Below, one piece after another: positions 34,104 to 43,396 of a stretch of 64,000 bases of DNA (positions are counted from its first letter, which is position 1; every line of letters begins with the position of its first letter). This DNA comes from Saccharopolyspora phatthalungensis. GTDB taxonomy: Bacteria; Actinomycetota; Actinomycetes; Mycobacteriales; Pseudonocardiaceae. Made by a program: the position numbers and the translations under genes. The stretch spans positions 2,356,001 through 2,420,000 of the forward strand of contig NZ_JACHIW010000001.1 in NCBI RefSeq assembly GCF_014203395.1, in the 5' to 3' direction. The notes beneath the pieces were generated by a model. The model saw nothing but the letters and a program-made list of their open reading frames with translations, did not search any database and was not told where the DNA came from.

Positions 34104-35453
34104 GTGACAGCTCCTGCGAATCCCGCATCGAATTCGAACGACGATCCGGCGCCGCGGTCGCGGCAGCTGTTCGAGCGCGCTCTCGCGGTGACGCCAGGCG
34201 GCGTCAACTCACCCGTCAGGGCGTTTCACTCGGTCGGCGGCACGCCCAGGTTCATGGTCCGCGGCGAAGGCGCCTACCTGTGGGACGCCGACGACAACAG
34301 GTACGTCGACCTGGTGTCCTCCTGGGGGCCGATGATCAACGGTCACTCGCACCCCGACGTGGTTCGGGCCGTGCAAGAGGCCGCTTCGCACGGCCTGTCC
34401 TTCGGTACCCCGGGCGTCGGTGAGATCGAACTCGCGCAGGAGATCATCGACCGCGTCGACCCGGTCGAGCAGGTCCGGCTCGTCAACTCGGGCACCGAGG
34501 CGACGATGAGCGCCGTCCGGTTGGCCCGCGGGTTCACCGGTCGGAAGAAGGTCGTCAAGTTCGCCGGCTGCTACCACGGTCACGTGGACGCGCTGCTGGC
34601 CAGCGCCGGGTCAGGGGTCGCGACCCTCGGGCTGCCGACCTCGCCGGGCGTCACCGGTGCCCAGGCGGCGGACACCATCGTGCTGCCCTACAACGACCTC
34701 GATGCCGTGCGCCAGGTTTTCGCCGAGCAGGGCGACGAGATCGCGTGCGTGATCACCGAAGCCGCGGCGGGCAACATGGGCGCGGTCGCGCCGCTGCCCG
34801 GTTTCAACGCCGGGTTGCGGAAGATCACCAGCGGGGCCGGGGCGTTGCTGATCATGGACGAAGTCATGACCGGTTTCCGGGTATCCGCGGCCGGTTGGTT
34901 CGGCGTCGACGGCGTAGCCGGTGATCTCTACACCTTCGGCAAGGTGATGTCCGGCGGGCTGCCCGCAGCGGCCTTCGGCGGCCGTGCCGACATCATGGCC
35001 CGCCTCGCCCCCTCCGGGCCGGTGTACCAGGCGGGCACGTTGTCCGGGAACCCCGTCGCGGTGGCCGCCGGGCTGGCCAACCTGCGCGCTGCCGACGCCG
35101 AGGTCTACGCGGCGTTGGACCGCAACGGCAAGCGGCTTGGCGACCTGCTCGGAGCGGCGCTGACCGCCGAGGGCGTGCCGCACCAGATCGCGTTCGCGGC
35201 GAACATGGTCAGCGTCTTCTTCAGCGAGACGCCGGTGCACGATTACGAGCAGGCGCAGGCCCAACAGGTCTGGCGGTTCCCCGCCTTCTTCCACGAGTTG
35301 CTCAAGCGAGGCGTCTATCCGCCGCCGAGCGCATTCGAATCCTGGTTCGTCAACGCCGCGATGGACGAGGCGGCATTCGAGACGATCGCCGAAGCGCTGC
35401 CGCACGCCGCTCGGGCCGCCGCTGCGGCGACCGCCCCGGGGGCGGACGCATGA
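34104..35453 (+). CDS. hemL: Glutamate-1-semialdehyde 2,1-aminomutase
   Basis: Converts glutamate-1-semialdehyde to 5-aminolevulinate with PLP, the step after HemA. It has 449 residues. [13 protein letters not shown] is the N-terminal substrate region, [16 protein letters not shown] follows, [14 protein letters not shown] binds PLP, and [18 protein letters not shown] contains the PLP lysine, Lys280. GTG start at 34104. It overlaps the following phosphatase gene by 4 nt and begins the block leading into cytochrome c maturation, an order conserved in mycobacteria (Rv0524-Rv0529). Confidence 0.97.
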   Translation: MTAPANPASNSNDDPAPRSRQLFERALAVTPGGVNSPVRAFHSVGGTPRFMVRGEGAYLWDADDNRYVDLVSSWGPMINGHSHPDVVRAVQEAASHGLSFGTPGVGEIELAQEIIDRVDPVEQVRLVNSGTEATMSAVRLARGFTGRKKVVKFAGCYHGHVDALLASAGSGVATLGLPTSPGVTGAQAADTIVLPYNDLDAVRQVFAEQGDEIACVITEAAAGNMGAVAPLPGFNAGLRKITSGAGALLIMDEVMTGFRVSAAGWFGVDGVAGDLYTFGKVMSGGLPAAAFGGRADIMARLAPSGPVYQAGTLSGNPVAVAAGLANLRAADAEVYAALDRNGKRLGDLLGAALTAEGVPHQIAFAANMVSVFFSETPVHDYEQAQAQQVWRFPAFFHELLKRGVYPPPSAFESWFVNAAMDEAAFETIAEALPHAARAAAAATAPGADA

Positions 35454-36085
35454 CCGACGTGAAGACCGTGGTGCACTTCCTGCGTCACGGCGAGGTGCAC
35501 AACCCCGATGGCATCCTCTATGGGCGCCTACCGGGTTACCGGCTGTCGGACCGGGGCGAGCAGCAGGCGAAGATCGTCGCGGAGTTTCTGTCCGGGCGCG
35601 ACATCGCCTACGTCGTCGCCTCGCCCTTGCAGCGTGCCCAGCAGACGGCCATGCCGATCAGCGCGATGTGCCGGCTCGACGTGGCCACCGACGAGCGTCT
35701 CATCGAGGCCGACAACCGCTTCGAAGGGCTCAAGGTCTCGGTCGGGGATGGTGCGCTGCGGTCGCCGGTGCACTGGCCGAAGCTGTGGAACCCGCTGCGG
35801 CCGTCGTGGGGCGAGCCGTACCTGGAGATCGCGCACCGCATGCTGGGCGCGGCGCACCGTGCCCGGGCGGCCGCCGCCGGTCGCGAGGCGGTTTGCGTTT
35901 CGCACCAGTTGCCGATCTGGACGTTGCGCCGCTTCCTGGAGGGTAAGCCCATGTGGCACGACCCCAGGCGGCGACAGTGCTCGCTGGCGTCGCTGACCAG
36001 CCTGGTGTTCCGTGGCGAGGAACTCGTGCGGATCGCCTATGTCGAACCCGCCGGGGGAACCGATCCGAAGGTGACAGGGGCATGA
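35450..36085 (+). CDS. Histidine phosphatase (phosphoglycerate-mutase-like)
   Basis: A 211-residue histidine-phosphatase-superfamily protein of the Rv0525 type. [20 protein letters not shown] carries the catalytic histidine, [10 protein letters not shown] the second arginine, and [18 protein letters not shown] the second histidine. Substrate unknown; it is unlikely to be a glycolytic mutase, since gpmA is separate. It overlaps hemL upstream and the TlpA-like gene downstream by 4 nt each, so all three are coupled. Confidence 0.9.
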   Translation: MTDVKTVVHFLRHGEVHNPDGILYGRLPGYRLSDRGEQQAKIVAEFLSGRDIAYVVASPLQRAQQTAMPISAMCRLDVATDERLIEADNRFEGLKVSVGDGALRSPVHWPKLWNPLRPSWGEPYLEIAHRMLGAAHRARAAAAGREAVCVSHQLPIWTLRRFLEGKPMWHDPRRRQCSLASLTSLVFRGEELVRIAYVEPAGGTDPKVTGA

Positions 36086-36675
36086 AACGGCTGCTAGTGC
36101 GGTTTGGGCTGGTCGCGGCGGCGTTGGCCCTGGTCGGCGGCTGCGCTACCCAGGGCGATGACGCGAACTCGCAGGGCGGCGGCGAGTTCACTTTCGTCTC
36201 GCCCGGCGGGCAGACCCGCCTCTTCTACCCGCAAAACGAGCGTGGCCGGGTTTCCGGGCTGGCCGGCGAAAGCCTCCTGGAACCGGGCAAGCAGATCGGA
36301 CTGGACGACTTCAAGGGCCAGGTCGTGGTCCTGAACATCTGGGGCTCCTGGTGCGGACCTTGTCGGTCCGAGGCCGACGACCTGCAGGCCGTGCAGGACA
36401 AGACCAAGAGCCAGGGCGTTCAGGTGCTCGGTATCGACGTGCGGGACGACCGCTCGGCCGCTGCGGACTTCGACCGCGACCGGAGGTTGACCTACCCGTC
36501 GATCTTCGACCCGGCGGGACGTTCGCTGCTAGCACTGCGGCAGTTCCCACGCGCCACTGTGCCGGCCACGATCGTGCTCGACAGGCAGCACCGGGTCGCG
36601 GCCATTTTCCTGACTGAGATGTTGGAGAGCGAGTTGCTCCCCGAGGTGCAGAAGGTCGCCGCCGAACCCCGCTGA
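36082..36675 (+). CDS. TlpA/ResA-like thiol-disulfide lipoprotein
   Basis: A 197-residue lipoprotein: the signal ends in LVGGC with Cys21 as lipid anchor. The thioredoxin fold has the active site W90-C91-G92-P93-C94 in NIWGSWCGPCRSEADDL and the cis-proline segment RATVPATIVLD. It probably keeps apocytochrome c haem-binding cysteines reduced outside the membrane, receiving electrons from CcdA encoded next. Corresponds to Rv0526. Confidence 0.92.
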   Translation: MKRLLVRFGLVAAALALVGGCATQGDDANSQGGGEFTFVSPGGQTRLFYPQNERGRVSGLAGESLLEPGKQIGLDDFKGQVVVLNIWGSWCGPCRSEADDLQAVQDKTKSQGVQVLGIDVRDDRSAAADFDRDRRLTYPSIFDPAGRSLLALRQFPRATVPATIVLDRQHRVAAIFLTEMLESELLPEVQKVAAEPR

Positions 36676-36936
36676 CTCCGTTCGGCAGTTGCTGCGAGCC
36701 GGTGGTGATCGCGCCCAGGCGGGGCCGCTGCGCGTTGAGCGGGCTCACGCTGGTTTCCCGTGGTGTGATGCTCGCCTCCCATCGACTTCCGGCCGGACCG
36801 TGGTCCCGAAAAACGCGGGACCAAAGGCCCTAGCAGCGCCGCACCGTGCCTGGCCAAGGCGTTCACCTGGGACGATGTGGCGCGGTTCACCGAGCCCGGT
36901 GAAAGCTCGTGGTCTTGACTTTCTTACCCTCGAGTT

Positions 36937-37719
36937 GTGAACCCCACCGAGCTCGCCGCGTCCGGTCCGCTGCTTTTCGCGGCGGCGGTCGCAGCGCTCG
37001 CCGGGGCGATTAGCTTTGCTTCGCCCTGTGTGGTGCCGCTGGTGCCTGGCTACCTGGCCTACCTGGCCGGGGTCGTCGGCGCCGAGGCTCCGCCCGTGGA
37101 CGCCCAGGAGGCCGAGCAGGGCCGCCGCGGGCGCTGGCGAGTCGCTGGAGCCGCTTTGCTCTTCGTGGCCGGTTTCAGCGTCGTGTTCGCGGCCGGCGCT
37201 CTGCTGCTTCTCGGGTTGTCGGACGTTCTGGTGGCCAACGAGTTGCTCCTGCAGCGCATCGGCGGGGTGGTCACGGTCGCGATGGGGTTGGTGTTCCTAG
37301 GGCTGGTGCCAGCCCTGCAACGTGACGTGCGGGTGCACCGGGTGCCCCGTGCCGGGGTGTGGGGCGCGCCGCTGCTGGGCGCCGTGTTCGGCCTCGGCTG
37401 GACCCCCTGCCTCAGTCCGACGCTGGTCGGCGTCATTTCGGTAGCGGCCGGCACCGACGTGGACACGGGCACCGCGACCCGCGGCATCCTGCTGATCCTG
37501 GCGTACTGCCTCGGGCTCGGCCTGCCGTTCGTGCTGCTCGCCATCGGTGCGCGGTGGGCCGTCCGCAGCGCTGGCTGGCTGCGTAGGCGGGCACGCGCCA
37601 TCCAGATCGCGGGCGGCGTGCTGCTGGTGGTGGTGGGCATGCTGCTCGTCACCGGACTCTGGGGGGAGCTGATCGCGATAATTCGAGGCCCGATCGCCGG
37701 TTTCGAGACGCCCATCTGA
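36937..37719 (+). CDS. ccdA: Cytochrome c biogenesis thiol reductant transporter CcdA
   Basis: A 260-residue six-span membrane protein of the DsbD/CcdA family. The first span region, ISFASPCVVPLVPGYLAYLAG, holds the first redox cysteine, and FGLGWTPCLSPTLVGVISVA the second; together they pass electrons from cytoplasmic thioredoxin to TlpA-like proteins. GTG start. The 261-bp upstream gap has no gene. It is followed directly by resB, whose ATG shares the stop codon's last base. Confidence 0.94.
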   Translation: MNPTELAASGPLLFAAAVAALAGAISFASPCVVPLVPGYLAYLAGVVGAEAPPVDAQEAEQGRRGRWRVAGAALLFVAGFSVVFAAGALLLLGLSDVLVANELLLQRIGGVVTVAMGLVFLGLVPALQRDVRVHRVPRAGVWGAPLLGAVFGLGWTPCLSPTLVGVISVAAGTDVDTGTATRGILLILAYCLGLGLPFVLLAIGARWAVRSAGWLRRRARAIQIAGGVLLVVVGMLLVTGLWGELIAIIRGPIAGFETPI

Positions 37720-39341
37720 TGCGCAACTACCTGACCACCACCCTGGCGTTCCTGCGCAACACCTGGCGCGGGTTGACTTCGATGCGCACCGCGCTGGTGC
37801 TGCTGTTCCTGCTCGCGCTGGCCGCGTTACCCGGCGCGCTGATCCCGCAGCGCTCGCTGAATCAGTCCGAAGTGGACCGTTACTTCCGTGATTACCCGAC
37901 GCTGGCGCCGATCCTCGACAAGCTCGGCGCGTTCGAGGTCTTCAGCTCGGTCTGGTTCGCCTCCATCTATGTACTGCTGTTCATCTCGTTGATCGGTTGC
38001 CTGCTGCCGCGCTGCTACGAGTACTACAAGCAGTGGCGCAGCAAGCCGGTCCGGACGCCGCGCAACCTCTCCCGGATGCCGCACTACGAGAACGGCACCC
38101 TCGATGCCTCGGCCGACGAGGTGCTGGCCTCGGCCCGCACGCGGCTGCGTGGCTGGCGCATGGTCGAACGCGACGAAGACGACGGCTCGCGTTCGATCAG
38201 CGCCGAGCGCGGATTTCTGCGCGAGATCGGCAACCTCGTCTTCCACTTCTCCCTGGTCGGCCTGCTCATCTGTGTCGCGGGCGGCAAGCTCTACGGCTAC
38301 GAGGGCCAGGTCATCGTGGTGGCCGACGGCTCCGAGTTCTGCAACTCCGGGACCTACAACTACGACTCCTTCCGCGCCGGGCTCAACGTCGACGGCACGC
38401 AGCTCAGCCCGTTCTGCGTGCGCCTCAACGGTTTCGACGTGCAGTACCAGCACACCGGGCAGGTCGAGAGCTATCGCGTCGACATGCAGTACCAGTCCGG
38501 CAGCGACCTGGATACCAACACCTGGCGCCCCTACCCGCTGCAGGTCAACCACCCGCTGCGCACCGCCGGTGACCGCATCTACCTGAGCGGCAACGGGTAC
38601 GCCCCGAAGTTCACGGTGACATTCCCCAACGGCCAGCAGCGCACCGGGATCATCCAGTGGCAGCCGGTTTCCGTGCAGACGATGCTTTCGCAGGGCGCCA
38701 CCAAGTTCGACCCGCCGGGCGTGCAGGACGAGGTGCAACGACGCCAGAACCAGCTCGCCATCACCGGCCTGTTCGCGCCCACTGCCTCGTTCGACGGTGC
38801 CTTGCTGAGCTCCGGCTTCCCGGACCTGCTCGACCCGGCCGTGGCCGTGGACGTGCTCCGCGGCGACCTTGGCCTCGACTCCGGGCGCGGCCAGTCGATC
38901 TTCGGAGTGGACCAGTCGATGGTGGAGCAGGGCAGACTCAAGCGAGTCGCTCGCCAGAACCTTCGCCTCGGCCAGGAGATCCGCCTCGACGACGGCACCA
39001 CGATCCGCTTCGACGGCGTGGAGCGCTGGGCGAACCTGCAGATTTCACACGACCCCTTCCAGTCCTGGGTGCTTGTCTTCGCCCTCGCCATCATCTTCGG
39101 CATCGGCACCTCGCTGATCATCAAGCGCCGCCGCGTGTGGGTCCGGGTCGTGCCGAACCCGGAACCGGGCGATTCCGGTTCCGCGCGTACCGTTGTCGAG
39201 GTCGGCGGACTCGCCCGCACGGATCAGGCCGGTTATGGCGAGGAGTTCACCAGGCTGACCGCTGACCTGCTCGGCACGGGTGTCGACCACTCGCCGCAGT
39301 CACGCGCGGTCGCAGGGCCAGCGCGCGAAAGGAAGAGCTGA
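37719..39341 (+). CDS. resB: System II cytochrome c biogenesis protein ResB
   Basis: A 540-residue ResB/CcsB1 protein. Three N-terminal membrane spans (MRTALVLLFLLALAALPGAL; SVWFASIYVLLFISLIGCLL; LVFHFSLVGLLICVAGG) are followed by a large extracytoplasmic domain and a last span FALAIIFGIGTSLIIKRRR. With CcsB it forms the haem-export and ligation complex. One-base overlaps (ATGA-type TGATG) link it to ccdA and ccsB. Confidence 0.95.
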   Translation: MRNYLTTTLAFLRNTWRGLTSMRTALVLLFLLALAALPGALIPQRSLNQSEVDRYFRDYPTLAPILDKLGAFEVFSSVWFASIYVLLFISLIGCLLPRCYEYYKQWRSKPVRTPRNLSRMPHYENGTLDASADEVLASARTRLRGWRMVERDEDDGSRSISAERGFLREIGNLVFHFSLVGLLICVAGGKLYGYEGQVIVVADGSEFCNSGTYNYDSFRAGLNVDGTQLSPFCVRLNGFDVQYQHTGQVESYRVDMQYQSGSDLDTNTWRPYPLQVNHPLRTAGDRIYLSGNGYAPKFTVTFPNGQQRTGIIQWQPVSVQTMLSQGATKFDPPGVQDEVQRRQNQLAITGLFAPTASFDGALLSSGFPDLLDPAVAVDVLRGDLGLDSGRGQSIFGVDQSMVEQGRLKRVARQNLRLGQEIRLDDGTTIRFDGVERWANLQISHDPFQSWVLVFALAIIFGIGTSLIIKRRRVWVRVVPNPEPGDSGSARTVVEVGGLARTDQAGYGEEFTRLTADLLGTGVDHSPQSRAVAGPARERKS

Positions 39342-40339
39342 TGTCGGTCAATGAGACGCTGTCGACCTACAGCGACATGGCGTACGCGACCTCCGTGGTC
39401 GTCTACATCGCCGCGATGTTGCTGTATTTCGGGGAATTCGCCTACGGCCGGACAGGGGCGCCCCGCAAGCGCGAGTCCGTGCTGGTCAACGCCGGTTCCG
39501 CTGATTCCACCGCGACCCCCGTGATCGGACACGTGGAGACCCCGGCGAGGCGCCCGCTGAGCGAGCGGCTCGGTGGTATGGCCGTCGCCATGACCGTGCT
39601 TGGCGCACTGGTGCACGCCGCCTCCCTCCTGCTGCGTGGTTTTGCCACCGGCCGGGTGCCGTGGGGCAACATGTACGAATTCGGCTCGGCGATCTGCCTG
39701 GCCGCGGTGGTGGCCTGGCTCATCGTGCTGTTCCGCCAGCTGCGCACCGACCGGCGCGAGGCCACCCCGACGCAGTTGCGCGGGCTCGGCGGATTCCTGA
39801 TGCTGCCCGTCATCGTGCTGCTGTTCCTGTCCGGCACGGTGCTCTACGCCCAGGCGGCCCCGTTGCAGCCGGCGCTGCAGTCCTACTGGATCGTCATCCA
39901 CGTCACGGCGGCGATCGTCTCCAGCGGCGTCCTGCTGTTCGCCGGCGTGGCCAGCGTCCTGTACCTGCTGAGGTCCCGGTACGAGAACAACCCGCTGAAG
40001 CTGGCCAAGTTCGGCCCCCGCCTGCCGACCAGCCAGGCACTGGACCGGATTGCCTACCGCGCCACCGTGATCATCTTCCCGGTCTGGACGTTCGCGATCG
40101 TCGCGGGCGCGATCTGGGCCGAGGCGGCCTGGGGCCGGTTCTGGGGCTGGGACCCGAAGGAAACCTGCTCGTTCATCGCGTGGATCGTCTACGCCGCGTA
40201 CCTGCACGCCCGGGCCACCGCCGGTTGGCGGGGTATCAGGGCCGCGTGGATCAACATCTTCGGCCTGGCCGTCATGATCTTCAACCTGTTCTTCATCAAC
40301 ATCGTTGTCGCCGGGCTTCACTCGTACGCTGGACTGTGA
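39341..40339 (+). CDS. ccsB: System II cytochrome c haem-lyase protein CcsB (CcsA family)
   Basis: A 332-residue multi-span CcsA-family protein. AAWGRFWGWDPKETCSFIAW is the tryptophan-rich haem-handling motif; conserved histidines lie in VIHVTAAIVSSG and AAYLHARATAG. It ligates haem to apocytochrome c with ResB outside the membrane. ATG start inside the resB stop. Corresponds to Rv0529. Confidence 0.95.
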   Translation: MSVNETLSTYSDMAYATSVVVYIAAMLLYFGEFAYGRTGAPRKRESVLVNAGSADSTATPVIGHVETPARRPLSERLGGMAVAMTVLGALVHAASLLLRGFATGRVPWGNMYEFGSAICLAAVVAWLIVLFRQLRTDRREATPTQLRGLGGFLMLPVIVLLFLSGTVLYAQAAPLQPALQSYWIVIHVTAAIVSSGVLLFAGVASVLYLLRSRYENNPLKLAKFGPRLPTSQALDRIAYRATVIIFPVWTFAIVAGAIWAEAAWGRFWGWDPKETCSFIAWIVYAAYLHARATAGWRGIRAAWINIFGLAVMIFNLFFINIVVAGLHSYAGL

Positions 40340-40575
40340 GCTCATGATCGGCACCGCCCACCGCACCGACGACAATCGATCGCGGCTGGTATCGAGCCCG
40401 GACCATCGTCGGCCACCTGCTCCGTTCGGGTTCTGCAGGCGCTGACCGGCGGCGGAGCCTACCAGCCACCCCCGGTGTCTTGCCGGTATATCTGGGACTA
40501 CCGTGCCTTGCGGAAGCGGGGAGATCTCGATTGGCTCCGGCAGGGCCCGACTCGATTGTTGGAGGGACGGCAACG

Positions 40576-42210
40576 GTGACCGGACAGTACGAAGAGCCCG
40601 AAGCGCGGCCGGAGGCGGATACCGCTGCGGCGCAGGCCGACGGTGCGATCGCCGAGCCCCAGACCACGGGCAACGGTGCGGCGCCGACTTCGGGAGGACA
40701 CTACGTCGAACCGGAGACGTCGCCGGGGCAGCCGCATCCGACCACCGAACACCCGGCACCGTCGTATGTGGACCCGACGCAGGTCGAGCAGTCGGGCCCG
40801 CATTCCGGGCCGTACTCGGCGAGCGATGCGCCCACGCCGTACTTCCCCGGCGGCGCGGCAGGACCGCAGCGGTACCCCGACCCGAGCCAATCCGGCCCGC
40901 AGCAATACCCGGCTGGCCCGCGCTATGGCGACGCAATGGCTTCCGGACCGCACCACCAACCGAACGTCTCGGGACCGCACCCGGTGTCGGGAGCGCAGTC
41001 GGGGCCCTACTCGGTTTCCGGTGGACCTTCTGGGCCGTATTCCCCGGTTTCCGGTGGGTCGTCCGGTCCGTACCCGCCGGTTTCCGGTGGACCGTCCGGA
41101 CCGTACCCGCCAGCGTCGGGCGGGCCGTCCGGACCGTATACCACCGGTGACCCGCACCAGCCCGGGCAGCCGTACGGGCAGCAGAACCAGCAGGGCGGAC
41201 CGCACCCGGGCCCGCAGCAGTCGTTTTCGTCATTTCACCAGGTTGCCCCGCCCGCAGGAAGCGCGGATCAGCCGATCGGCCAGGACCTCTCGTCCGCTCA
41301 GCTGCTTCGGCAGACCAAACGGTCACCCCAATCGGGTTGGCGTAAGGCGGTTTACCTGGCCAGCGGAAAGACGGTGAACCTCGGCGAAGGCCCGGGCGAC
41401 CGGCGGCGGCGTGAGCTGATCACCCGGGTCAACCAGCCGCTGCAGGGCTGCTACAAGATCGCGATGCTGAGCCTCAAGGGCGGCGTCGGCAAGACCACGG
41501 CCACCGCTACGCTCGGGTCCACCTTCTCGTCGCTGCGCGGTGACCGGGTGATCGCCGTCGATGCGAATCCCGACCGCGGCACGCTGAGCCAGAAGATCCC
41601 GCTGGAGACCACCGCGACCGTGCGGCACCTGCTGCGGGACGCGCATCGGGTCCGCAAGTACAGCGATGTCCGCTCCTACACCTCGCAGGGGCCGAGCCGG
41701 TTGGAGATCCTCGCCAGCGAGCAGGATCCGGCCGTCTCGGAGGCATTCAGCGAAGACGACTACCGGCGCACCGTCACGCTGCTGGAGCACTTCTACAACG
41801 TGGTGCTCACCGACTGCGGCACCGGCCTGATGCACTCCGCGATGAAGGGCGTGCTTGACCTGGCGGATTCGCTGGTCATCGTGTCGTCCAGCTCGATCGA
41901 CGGGGCGCGCAGCGCCTCGGCCACATTGGACTGGCTGGACGCGCACGGGTACGGCGACCTGGTGACCCGGTCCGTGGCGGTGATCAACTCGGTGCGACCG
42001 GGTTCCGGCAAGGTCGACGTGGACAAGCTGGCCGCGCATTTCGGGGCGCGCTGCCGCGCCGTGTCGAAGATCCCGTTCGACCCGCATCTGGAGGAGGGCG
42101 CGGAGGTGGAGCTGGACCAGCTTGACGCGCCGACCCGGATGGCGCTGCTGGAACTGGCCGCGATCGTGGCCGACGACTTCCCGCACGCTCCCGGCCGCAA
42201 CCGGGGCTGA
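40576..42210 (+). CDS. ParA/MinD-like ATPase with a long Pro/Gly/Ser-rich N-terminus
   Basis: A 544-residue protein. Residues 1-245 are disordered and rich in Pro, Gly, Ser and Gln, with tandem VSGGPSGPYPP repeats. Residues ~290-540 are a ParA/MinD-family P-loop ATPase: LSLKGGVGKTTATATLG with the deviant Walker A (K306 in GKT), VIAVDANPDRGTLS, VVLTDCGTGLMHSAM and VIVSSSSIDGARSAS. The layout is that of ESX-associated EspI-type and Rv0530-like ATPases, which also carry Pro-rich N-termini. No ESX genes are nearby. GTG start at 40576 after GGAGG. Probably a spatial or secretion regulator, inferred only. Confidence 0.85.
   Translation: MTGQYEEPEARPEADTAAAQADGAIAEPQTTGNGAAPTSGGHYVEPETSPGQPHPTTEHPAPSYVDPTQVEQSGPHSGPYSASDAPTPYFPGGAAGPQRYPDPSQSGPQQYPAGPRYGDAMASGPHHQPNVSGPHPVSGAQSGPYSVSGGPSGPYSPVSGGSSGPYPPVSGGPSGPYPPASGGPSGPYTTGDPHQPGQPYGQQNQQGGPHPGPQQSFSSFHQVAPPAGSADQPIGQDLSSAQLLRQTKRSPQSGWRKAVYLASGKTVNLGEGPGDRRRRELITRVNQPLQGCYKIAMLSLKGGVGKTTATATLGSTFSSLRGDRVIAVDANPDRGTLSQKIPLETTATVRHLLRDAHRVRKYSDVRSYTSQGPSRLEILASEQDPAVSEAFSEDDYRRTVTLLEHFYNVVLTDCGTGLMHSAMKGVLDLADSLVIVSSSSIDGARSASATLDWLDAHGYGDLVTRSVAVINSVRPGSGKVDVDKLAAHFGARCRAVSKIPFDPHLEEGAEVELDQLDAPTRMALLELAAIVADDFPHAPGRNRG
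40984..41142 (+). repeat. In-gene 33-nt tandem repeats of the ATPase N-terminus
   Basis: Five consecutive copies of an 11-residue unit close to VSGGPSGPYPP (about 33 nt each), the last starting ASGG. Copies differ by a few bases, so the array is old or actively diverging. Confidence 0.85.
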
Positions 42211-42254
42211 CGTCGGGTTGGTGCGGGCGTCCGACGCCCACACCAACTGCGTGC

Positions 42255-42446
42255 TCAGTCGTCTTCGCCGGGGCGTGGCTTGCGCTGCTGCTCGTTGAGC
42301 CGACGCAGGAATTCGGGGTCGTCGTCCGGCGCGATCGGTGCCCGCCGGGTACGCTGCCGCGCCGCCCCGGTTGCCTGGGGACCGAACGCCTTCCACATCA
42401 GCACGACGATGGTGAGCGCACCGATCGCTGCCAGCACATAGATCAT
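42255..42446 (-). CDS. Small single-span membrane protein
   Basis: A 63-residue protein: one N-terminal membrane span (MIYVLAAIGALTIVVLMW) and a charged tail (DDDPEFLRRLNEQQRKPRPG). ATG 42446 has GGAGG 8 nt upstream; the frame is open to a TTG at 42461. Its tail resembles short conserved actinobacterial proteins of unknown role. Confidence 0.75.
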   Translation of the reverse strand: MIYVLAAIGALTIVVLMWKAFGPQATGAARQRTRRAPIAPDDDPEFLRRLNEQQRKPRPGEDD

Positions 42447-42527
42447 CGTGGCCACCTCCAACTATCCCGCTTCGAGATTAGCCAATCCCGGCTCGGGTTG
42501 TCGTTGTCGCGGGTGGCGCTGCTAATG

Positions 42528-42576
42528 GCGGATCCAGGTGGCGCCTCGCCGTCAGCGAGGCGCCACCTGGATCCGC
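42528..42576 (-). terminator. Perfect 22-bp hairpin downstream of bldC
   Basis: 42528-42549 and 42555-42576 are exact reverse complements around a 5-nt loop. It lies 87 nt beyond the bldC stop, in the direction of transcription, with no T run. It is the most stable hairpin seen in the window. Confidence 0.8.
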
Positions 42577-42662
42577 GGTCGCAAGGGCCACCGGCGATCT
42601 TCAGATCGGTGGCGGAGGGCTCGCCGGTGGCCGAGGCGCGGGCGAGCTCAGCGAGTTGCGGC

Positions 42663-42887
42663 TCAGGCCGACCGGTTGACGTCGTTGGTCAGCTCGGCCA
42701 GCAGGGTGCGGACCTCGGACTCGCGGAAGCGGCGGTGGCCGCCCGGGGTCCGGATGGAGCCGATCCGGCCGGCGGTCGCCCACCGCGTCACGGTCTTGGG
42801 ATCGACCCGGAAGAGCGCCGCGACCTCACCGGGGGTGAGGAGCTGCTCCTGACCGTTCTGGCGAGGCTGCTGGGTCGTCGCGGTCAC
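42663..42887 (-). CDS. bldC: Developmental regulator BldC (MerR-like HTH)
   Basis: A 74-residue single HTH protein. LLTPGEVAALFRVDPKTVTRWA, then GRIGSIRTPGGHRRFRESEVR, is nearly the Streptomyces BldC sequence. BldC binds direct repeats cooperatively and delays the switch from vegetative to reproductive growth. The GTG start at 42887 has GGAGG 6 nt upstream. It is transcribed toward the small membrane protein but separated from it by the perfect hairpin. Confidence 0.93.
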   Translation of the reverse strand: MTATTQQPRQNGQEQLLTPGEVAALFRVDPKTVTRWATAGRIGSIRTPGGHRRFRESEVRTLLAELTNDVNRSA

Positions 42888-43081
42888 AGGTGACCTCCAC
42901 GTTGCGAGTAGTGGTTATTCGGGCATTCCGGTCGCATCCTGGCACTTGGATGGTCAGGTACTCGAACATTTGGGTTTAGGTAAAGGGAAGGTAAGGGACG
43001 AAAACGGCGCTTCGGGCGAGCCGGATCCGCGCGCTCAGGTGGCAGATCGGTCGCCAGGTCGGTTGCTCTACCCTGGATGAC

Positions 43082-43396
43082 GTGCAGGAACAGCAGGACG
43101 CCGAAACGGTGGATCACGGCGCGCAGCCGAACCTCGCGCGCGACATCACGCTGTACACCATCGCCAGGCTCGCGATGGTGGCCGCGGTGGCCGCGGTGCT
43201 GATGCTGGTGCACGTGCCGGGCCTGGTCGCGTTGGCGGTGTCGGTTGTGGTCGTGATGCCGTTATCGCTGCTGGTGTTGGGTCGACTGCGCCGCAGGGTC
43301 GCCGCCGGGATGGCGGCGCGCGCGGCCGAGCGCCGGGCGCGCCGCGAGGAGCTCCGCGCGCAGCTGCGCGGCGAGCGGACCCCGGACGCTCAATGA
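43082..43396 (+). CDS. DUF4229-type small membrane protein
   Basis: A 104-residue protein with two membrane spans ([39 protein letters not shown]) and a basic, Arg/Ala-rich helical tail. The pattern matches DUF4229. GTG start. Its stop overlaps the next ATG by 4 nt, linking it to the Cds1-like gene. Function unknown. Confidence 0.78.
   Translation: MQEQQDAETVDHGAQPNLARDITLYTIARLAMVAAVAAVLMLVHVPGLVALAVSVVVVMPLSLLVLGRLRRRVAAGMAARAAERRARREELRAQLRGERTPDAQ

Noticed and set aside
39233..41326. 697-codon minus-strand ORF
   Set aside because: It lies opposite ccsB and the ATPase repeat region; composition is that of an antisense GC-rich frame.
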